The translations under genes and the position numbers were made by a program. Below, in pieces: positions 45,091 through 54,014 of a DNA stretch of 64,000 nt (the first letter of the stretch is position 1; each line of letters opens with the position of its first letter). The notes under the pieces were generated by a model. The model searched no databases. It was given only the letters and a program-made list of their open reading frames with translations, and was not told the DNA's origin. Origin of the DNA: Sphingobium sp. TCM1 (lineage in GTDB: Bacteria; Pseudomonadota; Alphaproteobacteria; Sphingomonadales; Sphingomonadaceae); the NCBI RefSeq assembly GCF_001650725.1, contig NZ_LXVX01000039.1:1-64000 (forward strand), given 5' to 3'.

Positions 45091-46305
45091 TCAGCGCGGC
45101 TGCGCGAACCCCGCCAGGAAATCGTCGATCTTTTCCGGATCGAACACCCGCCCGTCGAAAAACCGGTCCGGCCCCAGGGTCAGTTCGCCCCGGCGCGATC
45201 CCACCGCCAAGGGCAGGTCGACCGCCCCTTCCAGCTTCATGCTGGCACCGGGCATCGGCACGTCGCTGTCCGCCAGCGCGCGGCGGAAAATGTCCGGACG
45301 GAACACCGCCCCGGCCTTCGCCGCGGTCGCGGCGTCATGCGCCACCATGTTCCAGCGCACCAGCTGCGAATAGATCCACAGCGCCTGGCTGCGCCAGGGA
45401 AAGGGCGTCGCTTCGCGGCTGAACAGCATGAAATCAGGATTGGCGATCGCCGGCTCGCCCGCCCGCGCGACGATCCGGCCGCCCAGCGCGCGCAGGATCA
45501 GCTCGGCGGGCTGGTCGACATAGCGCGCCGCCGCCATCAGCTCGGCCAGCGCCGCATGGTTCGCCGGATCGTCGCACCAGGCCGCCGCCCGCGCCAGCGC
45601 GCGCAGCAACCGGTCGACAGTATCGGGATTTTCCTCCAGCCAGGGCTCGCGGAAGGCCAGCACCTTCTCCACGCCGCGCCGCCAGATGCGCTCGCCGATC
45701 GCCGCCGTCTCCGCCAGCCCCGCCTCCACCGCCGCGCTGCCCCATGGCTCGCCCGCGATGAAGCCGTCAATCTCGCCCGCGCGCATCGCCTCTACCGTCA
45801 GCGACGGCGGCAGCACGCGCAGCACCACATCCTTGTCCGGGTCGACCCCCGCGCTCGCCAACCAGTAGCGCAGCATGATCGCATGACTGGAAAAGCGATG
45901 GACGACGCCGATCACCGGCTTGCGCCGCCACAGGCCGATCGCGGCGGCGAAATCATGCGCGGTGCCCAGCGGGTCGGCCAGCCGCGCGGCGACGTCCGGC
46001 TCCAGCGCCTTGGCGAAATCGGTCGCCATCACCAGCATGTTGCCGTTGACGTTCAGCTTGTAGGGCGCGGCCAGCGGCGCGGCCTGCTGGCTGAGGCCCA
46101 GCGTCACGGCGACCGCCAGCGGCGCCAGCATGTGCGCGGCATGGACCTGCCCGAACACCAGCCGGTCGCGCAGCGTCGCCCAGCTGGTCGTCCGCACCAG
46201 CTGGAGCGCCAGCCCCTCCGCCTCGGCAAAGCCCTGCTCGCGCGCTGCGATCAGGACAGCGGCGTCGGTCAGCGGCAGGAAGGCGATCTTCAGTTCGGTC
46301 GTCAT
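45091..46305 (-). CDS. nasS: nitrate/nitrite sensor protein NasS (cytosolic NrtA-like)
   Basis: 404 residues without a signal peptide, resembling ABC nitrate-binding proteins: LKIAFLPLTDAAVLIAAREQ, QVHAAHMLAPLAVAVTLG, and VHRFSSHAIMLRYWLA. As known for NasS, it binds NasT and releases it when nitrate or nitrite is present. It overlaps nasT by 4 bases. Confidence 0.9.
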   Translation of the reverse strand: MTTELKIAFLPLTDAAVLIAAREQGFAEAEGLALQLVRTTSWATLRDRLVFGQVHAAHMLAPLAVAVTLGLSQQAAPLAAPYKLNVNGNMLVMATDFAKALEPDVAARLADPLGTAHDFAAAIGLWRRKPVIGVVHRFSSHAIMLRYWLASAGVDPDKDVVLRVLPPSLTVEAMRAGEIDGFIAGEPWGSAAVEAGLAETAAIGERIWRRGVEKVLAFREPWLEENPDTVDRLLRALARAAAWCDDPANHAALAELMAAARYVDQPAELILRALGGRIVARAGEPAIANPDFMLFSREATPFPWRSQALWIYSQLVRWNMVAHDAATAAKAGAVFRPDIFRRALADSDVPMPGASMKLEGAVDLPLAVGSRRGELTLGPDRFFDGRVFDPEKIDDFLAGFAQPR

Positions 46306-46883
46306 AGCCCTCCTCCCAGCAGGTCGCTGGCGGTGATCAGCGCCTGCGCCACGTCCACGATCTTCTTGCCCTGGTTCATCGCGCTCGACCGCAGCAGCGC
46401 ATAGGCATCCTGTTCGGAAAGGCCGCGCTGGTTCATCAGGATCGACTTGGCGCGGTCGATGATCTTGCGGTCGCTGAGCGCGGTGCGGGCCTCGTCCAGC
46501 TCGGTCTGGATCTTGGCGAAGGCGTTGAAGCGCCGCACCGCCAGTTCCAGCACCGGCTTCACCCGCTCCTTGCGCAGGCCGTCGACGACATAGGCAGACA
46601 CGCCCGCGTCGATCGCCGCGCCGATCATGCTGTCGTCCGACTGATCGACGAACATGGCGATCGGCCGGGCGAGCGCGCGGCTGACGGTCAGCATCTCCTC
46701 CAGCGTGTCGCGGCTGGGGCTGCCCAGGTCCATCAGCACCACGTCGGGCGCCATGCGCTCCAGCCGCGCGACGAAGGCGCCACGCGGCGGGACGATGTGG
46801 ATATCGTCATAGCCCGCCTCGCGCAGCCCCTCCTCCAGGACGGTCGCGCGAAGCCCGCTGTCGTCGATGATGACGATTCGCAT
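46302..46883 (-). CDS. nasT: ANTAR-domain antiterminator NasT
   Basis: 193 residues. A receiver-like domain (MRIVIIDDSGLRATVLEEGL, with DLGSP in place of a usual phosphorylation site region) and a C-terminal ANTAR domain (about 130-190: DRKIIDRAKSILMNQRGLSEQDAY). It binds two-hairpin leaders and prevents termination upstream of nitrate genes. It is first in the cluster, ahead of nasS. Confidence 0.93.
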   Translation of the reverse strand: MRIVIIDDSGLRATVLEEGLREAGYDDIHIVPPRGAFVARLERMAPDVVLMDLGSPSRDTLEEMLTVSRALARPIAMFVDQSDDSMIGAAIDAGVSAYVVDGLRKERVKPVLELAVRRFNAFAKIQTELDEARTALSDRKIIDRAKSILMNQRGLSEQDAYALLRSSAMNQGKKIVDVAQALITASDLLGGGL

Positions 46884-47015
46884 CTACCCTGCCTCTCTCG
46901 CCCCGTAACTGACCGCGATGCTGCGCCGCGTCAATCGGCGCGGCGGAATGCGAAGCCACCCCTGTCCGCGTCCACGCCCCGGTTCCCCGTCTCCAGGCCC
47001 GGCGCCCCCCGCCGC

Positions 47016-47636
47016 CTAGAAGCTCGCCTTGATCCCGTCGATCACGAACTGCGCCGCCAGCGCCGCCAGCAGAACGCCCAGCAGCCGCGTGATGACTGCC
47101 TCGATCTTCCGCCCCAGCAGCGCCATCAGCGGCCCAGCCGCCAGCAGCGATCCCAGCATCAAAGCCAGCGTCAACACCACCGCGCCCAGCACGACGCCGC
47201 GTTCGGCGATGCCATTGGCGCGCGACATCAGCAGCATGACCGTGGCGATCGATCCCGGCCCGGCGATCATCGGCATTGCCATGGGAAAGACCGACACATC
47301 CTCGACATGCGGCTCTTCGGCGTTCAGCTTCTGCGCCCGGTCCTCGCGCCGCTGGGTGCGCTTTTCGAACACCATGTCCATCGCGATGATGAACAGCATG
47401 ATGCCGCCCGCGATTCGGAAACTGTCGAGCGCGATGCCCAGCACGCCCAGCAGCTGCTTGCCCCACAGCGCAAAGACCAGCAGGATCGCCGCCGCGATGC
47501 CGACCGCGCGGATCGCCATCGCGCGGCGCTGCGCCTGGCTCGCGCCGGCGGTCAGGCTGGCATAGATGGGAGCGCAGCCCGGCGGGTCGATCACCACGAA
47601 CAGGGTGACGAAGGCGGAAAGGAAAAGTGCGATCAT
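47016..47636 (-). CDS. MarC family integral membrane protein
   Basis: 206 residues with six hydrophobic segments. FVTLFVVIDPPGCAPIYASL at the N-terminus and FRIAGGIMLFIIAMDMVF, MPMIAGPGSIATVML are MarC (UPF0056) hallmarks. Function not established. It overlaps the next upstream gene by 4 bases. Confidence 0.9.
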   Translation of the reverse strand: MIALFLSAFVTLFVVIDPPGCAPIYASLTAGASQAQRRAMAIRAVGIAAAILLVFALWGKQLLGVLGIALDSFRIAGGIMLFIIAMDMVFEKRTQRREDRAQKLNAEEPHVEDVSVFPMAMPMIAGPGSIATVMLLMSRANGIAERGVVLGAVVLTLALMLGSLLAAGPLMALLGRKIEAVITRLLGVLLAALAAQFVIDGIKASF

Positions 47637-48304
47637 GATCCGGCCACTCCGCTCGCCTGCACCCTGTCGTCGATCACGGTTTCATAGGTTTCGCCGGTCC
47701 ACATCTTCACCGTGACGCGGCGGCTCAGGTCGGGCGCGACATCGGCGCTCCAGACCAGGCTCTCGTCGGGCGGCGGCGGCATGTCGCTCCCCTTCCCCGG
47801 CTTTGCGCCCGGCGGCGGTCCGTCCGGGCGGGCGCCGCGCTTGCAGGTGGCGACCTTGCCCGTCAGGAACTCGGGCACGGCGCGGGGCGCGGCCAGCCGG
47901 TCACCATGATCGAGAATCCACTGCCAGCGCCCCTTCCTGTCGCGCCGCCAGATCGTCGTGAAATAGCCGGCCGATCCGTCCGGCCGCGTCCAGTTGCCGG
48001 TGCTGGCGGCCAGATTGCCGTCACAGGAGACATGGACGATGGACGGCGCCCAGCTCACCGATGCGGGCGGGTCGGCCTGCGTCTTCAGCCAGTCCCTGGC
48101 CAGCACCTTCTGCGGCACGAACATCACAGCGTCGTCGGCCGCCGTCGCGCGGAAGGCGGTCCATTGCCCCTTTTCCTGCGCCAGCCGGTTGAAGGCGATT
48201 TCCGCCGCGATCACCGAACTGGGATCGGGCTGGAAGCGCATCGGGGGTTTCGCGGCGACCAGCGCGAAGAGGCTGGCGGTCAGGAGCGCCAGCCGCCCCT
48301 TCAC
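47633..48304 (-). CDS. secreted SnoaL/NTF2-like hypothetical protein
   Basis: 223 residues, starting at GTG ([19 protein letters not shown]), which overlaps the folD stop as GTGA. The N-terminus is a short signal peptide. [20 protein letters not shown] resembles NTF2/DUF4440 sequences, and [23 protein letters not shown] is typical of that fold (about 100-125). The C-terminal part (Pro/Gly-rich, then [19 protein letters not shown]) is unassigned. Product likely periplasmic. Confidence 0.68.
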   Translation of the reverse strand: MKGRLALLTASLFALVAAKPPMRFQPDPSSVIAAEIAFNRLAQEKGQWTAFRATAADDAVMFVPQKVLARDWLKTQADPPASVSWAPSIVHVSCDGNLAASTGNWTRPDGSAGYFTTIWRRDRKGRWQWILDHGDRLAAPRAVPEFLTGKVATCKRGARPDGPPPGAKPGKGSDMPPPPDESLVWSADVAPDLSRRVTVKMWTGETYETVIDDRVQASGVAGS

Positions 48305-49197
48305 AGCCCCTCCGGCTTCGCGAGTCCGGCGCGGGCATGGGCGGCGACCAGCGTGTTGCGCAGCAGCACCGCGATCGTCATCGGGCCGACCCCGCCGGGC
48401 ACCGGGGTGATGGCGCGGACATGGGCCAGCGCCTCGGCGGTGGCGACGTCGCCGACAATGCGGCTCCTGCCCTCTTCCTCGGTATCGGCGACGCGATTGA
48501 TGCCGACGTCGATCACGGTCGCACCGGGCTTGATCCATTCGCCCTTGACCATTTCCGCGCGGCCGACGGCGGCGACGACGATGTCGGCGCGATGGACGAC
48601 GCTCGCCAGGTCATGGGTGCGGCTGTGCGCGATGGTGACGGTGCAGTTTTCCGCCAGCAGCAGCTGCGCCATCGGCTTGCCGACGATGTTGGAGCGGCCG
48701 ACGACCACCGCCTCCATGCCGCTGAGGTCGCCCAGCTCATCCTTCAGCAACATGATGCAGCCCATCGGCGTGCAGGGCACCAGCGCCTCCTGCCCGGTCG
48801 CCAGCCGTCCTGCATTGACGACATGGAAGCCGTCCACATCCTTGGCCGGGTCGATCGCGCCGATCACCGCGGCCTCGTCTATATGCCGGGGCAGCGGCAG
48901 CTGGACCAGGATGCCATCGACCCGCTCATCATGGTTCAGCTCCTCGATCAGGTCGAGCAGGTCGTCCTCGCCGATGCTGTCGGGGCGCTTGAACTCGAAG
49001 CTCTCCATGCCGACCGCGACGGTCATCTTGCCCTTGGAGCGGACATAGACGCTGCTTGCCGGGTCTTCGCCGACCAGCACGACCGCCAGGCCCGGCTTGC
49101 GGCCGGTCCGTTCGGTGAAGTCCGTGACGCCGCTGGCAATCTTGTCGCGCAGTCCCGCCGCGAAGGCCTTGCCGTCAATGAGCTTGCCGATGGTCAT
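48301..49197 (-). CDS. folD: bifunctional methylene-THF dehydrogenase/cyclohydrolase
   Basis: 298 residues. [31 protein letters not shown] (active site block), KDVDGFH and [22 protein letters not shown] are all present. It interconverts 5,10-methylene- and 10-formyl-THF. Start 49197 chosen; the longer frame enters the next gene. Overlaps DUF167 gene by 4 bases. Confidence 0.96.
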   Translation of the reverse strand: MTIGKLIDGKAFAAGLRDKIASGVTDFTERTGRKPGLAVVLVGEDPASSVYVRSKGKMTVAVGMESFEFKRPDSIGEDDLLDLIEELNHDERVDGILVQLPLPRHIDEAAVIGAIDPAKDVDGFHVVNAGRLATGQEALVPCTPMGCIMLLKDELGDLSGMEAVVVGRSNIVGKPMAQLLLAENCTVTIAHSRTHDLASVVHRADIVVAAVGRAEMVKGEWIKPGATVIDVGINRVADTEEEGRSRIVGDVATAEALAHVRAITPVPGGVGPMTIAVLLRNTLVAAHARAGLAKPEGL

Positions 49198-49517
49198 GTC
49201 TTTTCTACCCATGTATCGATAAGGGCGACGAGGCGCGCCGACGCGCGTCCTCCGCCGATGATCCTCAGCCGCTTTAGCCGGTTGGTGTCGCCCGATTCCA
49301 GCAAAATCGCCCCTTTGGGCCAATCCAGCCGTTTCGACAGCAGGGCAATCAACGCGCCATTGGCCCTGCCCTTTTCCGGTACCGCGCGCACGCGGGCCGA
49401 CAGCCAGCGCGCGCCGTGCGCGTCGGTCCAGCCGCCGCCCAAGTCATCCTTCGCCGCTCCGGGGGTCAGCCGGACGCTCAGCAGCAGGTCGTTGCCGGCC
49501 TGCGTCCAGACGGTCAC
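49194..49517 (-). CDS. DUF167 (YggU family) protein
   Basis: 107 residues. [18 protein letters not shown] at the N-terminus and [20 protein letters not shown] are the DUF167 signatures. Function unknown. It is translationally coupled on both sides (ATGA overlaps) with the YggT-like gene and folD. Confidence 0.88.
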   Translation of the reverse strand: MTVWTQAGNDLLLSVRLTPGAAKDDLGGGWTDAHGARWLSARVRAVPEKGRANGALIALLSKRLDWPKGAILLESGDTNRLKRLRIIGGGRASARLVALIDTWVEKT

Positions 49518-49804
49518 ACCATTCCGAAGAGCGGCGGCAATATGGCCTGGCGGATGATGAGGATGGCGAGCAGCACGACCATCGGCGACAGGTCGAGCGC
49601 GCCGAGGTCCGGCATCACCCGGCGGATGGGGTTATAGATGGGCGCGGTCATCCGGTCGAGCGCGACCATGACGGTGCGGACGAAATCATTGCCCATGTTG
49701 ACGACATTGAAGGCGATCAGCCAGCTCATGATCGCCTGGATGATGATGATCCACCACAGCACATCCAGAAGGATGACGATGATCTGATAGAGGGCGTAGG
49801 ACAC
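49514..49804 (-). CDS. YggT family membrane protein
   Basis: 96 residues with two hydrophobic segments (IIVILLDVLWWIIIIQAIMSWL and the C-terminal LLAILIIRQAILPPLF). NMGNDFVRTVMVALDRMTAP and IYNPIRRVMP are the YggT signature. It starts at GTG 49804, with GGAGA 8 bases upstream; the ATG further up lacks this. Often linked to cell-shape or osmotic homeostasis genes. Confidence 0.88.
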   Translation of the reverse strand: MSYALYQIIVILLDVLWWIIIIQAIMSWLIAFNVVNMGNDFVRTVMVALDRMTAPIYNPIRRVMPDLGALDLSPMVVLLAILIIRQAILPPLFGMV

Positions 49805-49954
49805 ACAGGTCTCCGTAGGATGCTTGGACGCCGCTCTAGCCGAGGCAGCCACCTCGCCACAAGCCTAGCGTGTCGCAACAATGGTGCGACGCAAAATCCA
49901 CCAACGACAGGACAAATTCTGCCGCCGGGGCCGGGCCACCCCCGCTTGCGGCTA

Positions 49955-50521
49955 TCAGGCTGCGGGAAGCGTGCCGGGCCGGACATGGCCCAACATATGT
50001 GTTACATAGTCGGCTTTCCCCAGCGCCACCCCCTGCGCCCGCAAGATCGCGTAGGCCGTCATGAGGTGGAAGTAGAATTGGGGCAGCGTCCAGTCCCGCG
50101 CATATTGTTCGGCCGTCAGGTCCAGAACCATGCCGTTGGGCAGCGCGTGCGCGATCGCCGCACTGGCATCCATGTCCAACGCGTCGGTCGGCAGTCCTTC
50201 CAGCAGGGCGACGGTTTCGGCGATCCGGGCCTTGGCGTCGACGATCGAACCGGGGCGTTCCCCCGCGTCGCGCCCTTCGTTCAACAGCGCGTCCAGAGAT
50301 GCCGGAAACGGCTCGCCCTGCAATCGACACACCGCTTCCCACGCCTGCACGCAGGCAAAGCGGATCTGCGTGGACAGTGGAAACATGTCGGGCGCCAGCC
50401 GCGCCGACAGCAAAGCCTCCGCATCGGCGGCAGAACATTGCGCCTGCGCCTTGTCCAGCCAACCCGACAGCGTCTTCAACATCTGCACATAGGTCGGCAC
50501 GAGAAATGTGGTGAGCGTCAT
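49955..50521 (-). CDS. DUF1993 family protein
   Basis: 188 residues. LTTFLVPTYVQMLKTLSGWL at the N-terminus and FYFHLMTAYAILRAQGVALGKADYV near the end fit DUF1993, a DinB-like four-helix bundle. Function unknown. It is 8 bases downstream of argB and may be co-transcribed. Confidence 0.85.
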   Translation of the reverse strand: MTLTTFLVPTYVQMLKTLSGWLDKAQAQCSAADAEALLSARLAPDMFPLSTQIRFACVQAWEAVCRLQGEPFPASLDALLNEGRDAGERPGSIVDAKARIAETVALLEGLPTDALDMDASAAIAHALPNGMVLDLTAEQYARDWTLPQFYFHLMTAYAILRAQGVALGKADYVTHMLGHVRPGTLPAA

Positions 50522-50529
50522 GACGGCAC

Positions 50530-51435
50530 CTACTTCCGCACCAGCGTGCCCGCGCCGCGATCGGTGAAGATTTCCAGCAGCATCGCGTGCGGTACCCGCC
50601 CGTCCAGGATGACCGCGGCGTCCACCCCGCCCTCGACCGCGCGGACGCAGGTTTCCAGCTTGGGGATCATGCCGCCGCTGATCGTGCCATCCTCTTCCAG
50701 CACATGGATGGCGGCGGGGTCGAGGTCGGTCAGCAACTGGCCCTGCTTGTCGAGCACGCCCGCGACATCGGTCAGCAGGAAGAAACGCGCGGCCTTCAGT
50801 TCCGCCGCGATCGCGCCGGCCATGGTATCGGCATTGACATTATAGGTATGGCCGTCGGTGCCGATGCCCACCGGCGCGACGACCGGGATGATGCCGTTCT
50901 GCGCCAGCGTGTCGAGGATCGAGCGGTCGACCGAGACGGGATCGCCGACGAAACCCAGGTCGACATTGCGCTCGATGCCCGAATTGGGGTCCGCCTCCCG
51001 CTTGCCCAGCACCTTCTCGCAGACCACCAGCCCGCCGTCCTTGCCCGAAATGCCGACCGCGCGGCCGCCCGCGCCGGCGATCCAGCCGACGATTTCCTTG
51101 TTGATGGACCCTGCCAGCACCATTTCGGCGATCTTGGCGGTTTCCGCGTCCGTCACGCGCAGGCCGCCGACGAACTGCGATTCGACGCCCAGCTTCTTCA
51201 GCATCGCGCCGATCTGCGGCCCGCCGCCATGGACGACGACGACATTGATGCCGACCGCCTTCATCAGCACGACATCCTCGGCGAAATCGCGCGCGGCTTC
51301 GGGGTCGCCCATGGCGTGGCCGCCATATTTGACGACGAAGGTCTTGCCCGCATAGCGCTGCATGTAGGGCAGGGCTTCGACGAGGGTTTCGGCCTTGGCG
51401 AGGAGGGCCGGATCGGGCGCGTGCTTGCTGTTCAT
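50530..51435 (-). CDS. argB: acetylglutamate kinase
   Basis: 301 residues. [27 protein letters not shown] (phosphate and substrate binding), and [18 protein letters not shown] are hallmarks. It phosphorylates N-acetylglutamate in arginine synthesis. ATG at 51435 was used; a Met at 51447 is possible. An AT-rich patch with a TTAGCTAA palindrome (51618-51634) lies 180 bases upstream. Confidence 0.95.
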   Translation of the reverse strand: MNSKHAPDPALLAKAETLVEALPYMQRYAGKTFVVKYGGHAMGDPEAARDFAEDVVLMKAVGINVVVVHGGGPQIGAMLKKLGVESQFVGGLRVTDAETAKIAEMVLAGSINKEIVGWIAGAGGRAVGISGKDGGLVVCEKVLGKREADPNSGIERNVDLGFVGDPVSVDRSILDTLAQNGIIPVVAPVGIGTDGHTYNVNADTMAGAIAAELKAARFFLLTDVAGVLDKQGQLLTDLDPAAIHVLEEDGTISGGMIPKLETCVRAVEGGVDAAVILDGRVPHAMLLEIFTDRGAGTLVRK

Positions 51436-51690
51436 GCGCGCGCGCATAAGACCATATGCCCCGCATCGCAAGTTTTGCGCGCCGCCGCCGCCCCGCGCGA
51501 GACTGGCGGCCCACGCCGTCCGCTTCGCGCGCGGTCGGGAAGCGGAGCGCGCAAGGCACGTATTTTTCGGCAGGAAGGCGCAAGTCCCGCCCCCCGTTAC
51601 AACGCCGGCGACACTCTAAAATTAGTTAGCTAAGCAATGAAAAAGCGCCATGTCGAACCAGCTGTCCAGTTCGCTGTCGCCCTGGCGCGC

Positions 51691-52362
51691 TCAGCGATCC
51701 AGCCGCCGCCCCAGCCCGACCAGCAGATAGATGACCGGCGGCACCAGCAGGGCGGACAACAGCACCTTGGCCATCATCTGGCCCAGCAGCAGTTCGCCGA
51801 TCGGAAACACGCCATAGAAAGCGATGGTGACGAACAGCAGGGTGTCGACGATCTGCGACAATATGCTGGCCGCGGCCGCGCGCAGCCACAGCAGTTGGCT
51901 ACCCTCCTGCCCCTTGAGCGCCGCGAACAGGGTGACGTTCAGCGTCTGTGAAATGCCATAGGCGATGATCCCGCCCAGCCAGATGCGCGGCGTGCCGCCC
52001 ATCATCATCGCGAAGGCTTCGGCACGCTTGGGGTCCATGTCCCCCGCGGCCGGTGCGGCCAGCACGACGATCGACAGCAAGATCGACGCGATCAGCGGCA
52101 GGAAGCCGATCTGCACCAGCCGGCTGGCGACGGCGCGGCCATGGAGTTCGGCGACCGCGCTGGAAATGGTGACGAGCAGCAGGAAGGCGAAGATCCCCGC
52201 CTCCACCGCCAGCGGCCCCAGCCCGACCATCGGCCCGATGCCCGACAGCGGCCCCAGCGCGACCTGCTTGTTCCCCAGCACGCCCGCAATACAGACCATG
52301 CCGCCATAGAAGATGGAAAAGACGAAGAGCGAGCGGCTGATGGGCGCGGGCGTGGAAGTCAT
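51691..52362 (-). CDS. queuosine precursor transporter (YhhQ/VUT family)
   Basis: 223 residues with about six helices. FYGGMVCIAGVLGNKQVALG at the N-terminus, ISSAVAELHGRAVASRLVQIGF in the second quarter and SQIVDTLLFVTIAFYG near the end are family sequence. It imports preQ0/preQ1 or related bases for tRNA queuosine. 51436-51690 upstream of argB is non-coding apart from the AT patch. Confidence 0.88.
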   Translation of the reverse strand: MTSTPAPISRSLFVFSIFYGGMVCIAGVLGNKQVALGPLSGIGPMVGLGPLAVEAGIFAFLLLVTISSAVAELHGRAVASRLVQIGFLPLIASILLSIVVLAAPAAGDMDPKRAEAFAMMMGGTPRIWLGGIIAYGISQTLNVTLFAALKGQEGSQLLWLRAAAASILSQIVDTLLFVTIAFYGVFPIGELLLGQMMAKVLLSALLVPPVIYLLVGLGRRLDR

Positions 52363-52491
52363 CTGCCGCCCTTAACGGCAATTGCAGGGCGGGGGAAGAT
52401 GGGGGTTCAGGGGTGGGGCGCCAAGCGTGCGCCGGATCGAGACGTTGCGCTCGCTCCCTGCCCGTCCCCGAAACCCGCCGATCGGCCTGCC

Positions 52492-54009
52492 CTACACGCC
52501 CAGCAGTTGATATTTCACGCCCATCGCCTGCGCCAGGTTGCGCAGCCGGCGCTCCACCGCCTCGCCATAGAGATCGGCGTCCTCGCCGCGCATGTGCAGG
52601 TCGATCCGATCGCCCACCCGCGCAAGATGCGACACCGCCAGCGGCCCTTCGACGCCGCCCGACAGACGCTGGGCCAGGCGGATGGCCAGCCCCCAGAGCG
52701 CGGCGCGGCGGACGGCCTCCGGCCTGGCGATGCGGTCGATCCCCGGCGGCATGTTGAGGCCCCCGCCGAAATGGCTGTGCAGCGCCTGCCCCAGCATCGC
52801 CCGTTCCGCCGCGGTTATGCCCACCCAGTTGCTGTGCAGCGCGATTTCCACGCCACGTTCGGCGCGGAAGTCCGGGTTGGCGCGCCAGCTCACGTCGGCG
52901 AGCAGGCAGGCAGCGCGGCGGATGCGCCGGGCGGCGGCATCATCATCGGGAAAGAGCGGCGCGATCCAACGGTCGATGCGGTCGCCATGGCCACGAAAGC
53001 GCGCCTGCGCCTCCCCTTCCGCCTCGGCCGCGACCAGCAGCGGGTCATGGGCGCGAATATCCTCCGGCAGATCCTCGTAGAGCAGCCCTTCGCGCAGGCC
53101 ATAGGCCGACACGACGAGGCGGCTGGACTTGAGCTGCCGGACCACCACCGACAGAAGGGCCGCCGCGTCGGGCAGGGTCGGCACGCGCGATCCGGTCATG
53201 GCCGGGATCTGCTTCAGCCGCACCCGGTCGACATGGGACACGATCCGGGTCAGCTGCTCGGCGCGCGCCGCCGTCATCTCATATTGGTGGACCACGGGCA
53301 GCGGGAAATGGGTCAGCTGCATGTCGAACCGCGCCAGCGCCCGCCACGACCCGCCGACCAGGTAGAAGGGCAGCCCCGGCTCGGGCTTCCACCCGGCCTT
53401 GTCCAGCATCTTGGCGACGGTGCGCTCCAGCGCGCGTGGCCCCTTGGCGCGTATCTGCGGCAGCCGCAGGACGCCCAGCGGCAGGGAGATCGTCTGTTGG
53501 ACCACCCCGCCCCGCACCCGCGCCAGTTCCAGGCTGCCGCCGCCCAGATCGCCGACGATCCCGTCGGCGTCGGGAATGCCCGACAGCACGCCCATCGCCG
53601 CGCCGATCGCTTCCTGCGCGCCGGTCAGCAGCTCGACGGTCAGGCCCATCTCCGCGGCGCGGGCGATGAATTCGGCGCCGTTGGTGGCATCCCGAACCGC
53701 CGCCGTGGCGACGCAGCGTATCGCCGTCACCTTCATCGCGCGGCAAAGATGGGCGAAGCGGCCGATCGCCCGCAGGCCGCGATCCATCGCCTCCGGCTCG
53801 ATCGCGCCGGTTCTGGCCAGCGACGCCCCCAGCCCCGCCATCACCTTTTCGTTGAACAGGATGAAGGGGATGCGGCGCGGCCCGTCATAGACGACCAGGC
53901 GCACGCTGTTGGAACCGATGTCGATGATGGCGGTGCGCGCATGGGCCGGTTCGGGCGATGTCGCCATCTGTTCGGCGACGGCGCGGACACGGCTCAGCAT
54001 CGAGTTCAT
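52492..54009 (-). CDS. ppx: Ppx/GppA family exopolyphosphatase
   Basis: 505 residues. IDIGSNSVRLVVYDG (P-loop-like motif) near residue 28, then VGDLGGGSLELARV at about 150. The C-terminal half carries an HD-like helical domain. It hydrolyses polyphosphate and perhaps pppGpp. 5 bases downstream of ppk1, so the two form a polyP synthesis/degradation pair. ATG 54009 or 54000. Confidence 0.93.
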   Translation of the reverse strand: MNSMLSRVRAVAEQMATSPEPAHARTAIIDIGSNSVRLVVYDGPRRIPFILFNEKVMAGLGASLARTGAIEPEAMDRGLRAIGRFAHLCRAMKVTAIRCVATAAVRDATNGAEFIARAAEMGLTVELLTGAQEAIGAAMGVLSGIPDADGIVGDLGGGSLELARVRGGVVQQTISLPLGVLRLPQIRAKGPRALERTVAKMLDKAGWKPEPGLPFYLVGGSWRALARFDMQLTHFPLPVVHQYEMTAARAEQLTRIVSHVDRVRLKQIPAMTGSRVPTLPDAAALLSVVVRQLKSSRLVVSAYGLREGLLYEDLPEDIRAHDPLLVAAEAEGEAQARFRGHGDRIDRWIAPLFPDDDAAARRIRRAACLLADVSWRANPDFRAERGVEIALHSNWVGITAAERAMLGQALHSHFGGGLNMPPGIDRIARPEAVRRAALWGLAIRLAQRLSGGVEGPLAVSHLARVGDRIDLHMRGEDADLYGEAVERRLRNLAQAMGVKYQLLGV

Positions 54010-54014
54010 GGGCG

